Below are positions 6,254 through 6,353 of a stretch of DNA of 6,353 bases, piece after piece. The notes beneath the pieces are model-generated. The model was not told the DNA's origin. It made no database searches and saw only the letters and a program-made list of their open reading frames with translations. This stretch comes from Candidatus Adiutrix sp. GTDB lineage: Bacteria; Desulfobacterota; Desulfarculia; Adiutricales; Adiutricaceae. The stretch lies in the NCBI GenBank assembly GCA_031273445.1, contig JAISRV010000186.1, positions 1 to 6,353 of the forward strand, written 5' to 3'. Numbering within the stretch: position 1 is the stretch's first letter; every line of letters begins with the position of its first letter. The position numbers and the translations under genes are program-made.

Positions 6254-6353
6254 TTAGTCAGGGGCTCGGCCCAGGTTCGCCTTCAGATATTCCGTCAGGC
6301 CGTCAAAGGCGCCGTTGCTCATGACGACGACTATGTCGCCGGGGGCGGCTTCA
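6254..6353 (-). CDS. mpl: C-terminus of probable Mpl, UDP-MurNAc:murein tripeptide ligase (partial)
   Basis: Only the last 32 codons and the TAA stop lie in the window; the gene continues past its right edge. The visible peptide reads EAAPGDIVVVMSNGAFDGL and then an amphipathic TEYLKANL helix. GD-hydrophobic-VMSNG(G/A)F-x-G(I/L) is the C-terminal signature of Mpl ligases in Gram-negative bacteria and differs from the GKG-type ends of MurC, MurD, MurE and MurF. Mpl joins recovered L-Ala-gamma-D-Glu-meso-DAP to UDP-MurNAc in the cytoplasm. This fits the AmgK and MurU genes downstream, which make UDP-MurNAc. Confidence is limited by the short fragment; another Mur-family ligase is the main alternative. 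Confidence 0.7.
   Translation of the reverse strand, partial: EAAPGDIVVVMSNGAFDGLTEYLKANLGRAPD

Noticed and set aside
6066..6257. 63-codon plus-strand open frame across the rnc start and intergenic region
   Set aside because: No clear ribosome site or family resemblance, and it is mostly antisense to rnc and its leader.
6247..6262. Possible terminator after mpl (GCCC/GGGC stem around the stop codon, followed by an A-rich stretch)
   Set aside because: The stem is only four base pairs and is followed by A rather than T on the coding strand, so it is not a credible intrinsic terminator.

Overview
The window is a single run of genes, all on the minus strand, from a GC-rich Gram-negative bacterium. 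A deltaproteobacterial or Desulfobacterota-type organism is my best guess. It rests on the style of the AmgK-like kinase (a GDGGDRRYFRL N-lobe motif and a YDAALI..REA..FFEAFLRGYLG segment) and on the presence of Mpl, AmgK and MurU relatives, which points to meso-DAP peptidoglycan and a periplasm. The genus cannot be read from the sequence.

In transcription order (high to low coordinates) the layout is: the last 32 codons of a probable mpl (murein tripeptide ligase, 6254-6353); a short AT-richer gap with an inverted repeat and a possible promoter (about 6129-6253); rnc (RNase III, 5394-6128); era (4493-5401); a 54-nt gap; a murU-like nucleotidyltransferase (3497-4438); an amgK-like sugar kinase (2500-3507); der/engA (1187-2512); and a secreted type I periplasmic-binding-protein-like protein (3-1181). 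rnc/era, murU/amgK and amgK/der overlap by 8 to 13 nt. der and the last gene are separated by 5 nt, or overlap by 4 nt if the upstream GTG is used. This packing indicates one translationally coupled operon.

Two themes are interleaved. Three genes serve RNA processing and ribosome assembly: rnc (rRNA processing), era (30S maturation) and der (50S maturation). Three serve cell-wall recycling: AmgK makes MurNAc-1-phosphate, MurU converts it to UDP-MurNAc, and Mpl ligates recovered L-Ala-gamma-D-Glu-mDAP tripeptide to UDP-MurNAc. The envelope binding protein at the distal end may belong to the cell-wall theme, but that is inference.

I found no tRNA, rRNA, CRISPR array, insertion sequence or phage signature, and no gene-free stretch over 300 bases. 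There is no clearly novel system. The most interesting points are the co-location of the Mpl/AmgK/MurU recycling route with ribosome-assembly GTPases, the long C-terminal extension on the MurU-like enzyme, the start region of rnc, and the heavy use of AUA isoleucine codons in era.
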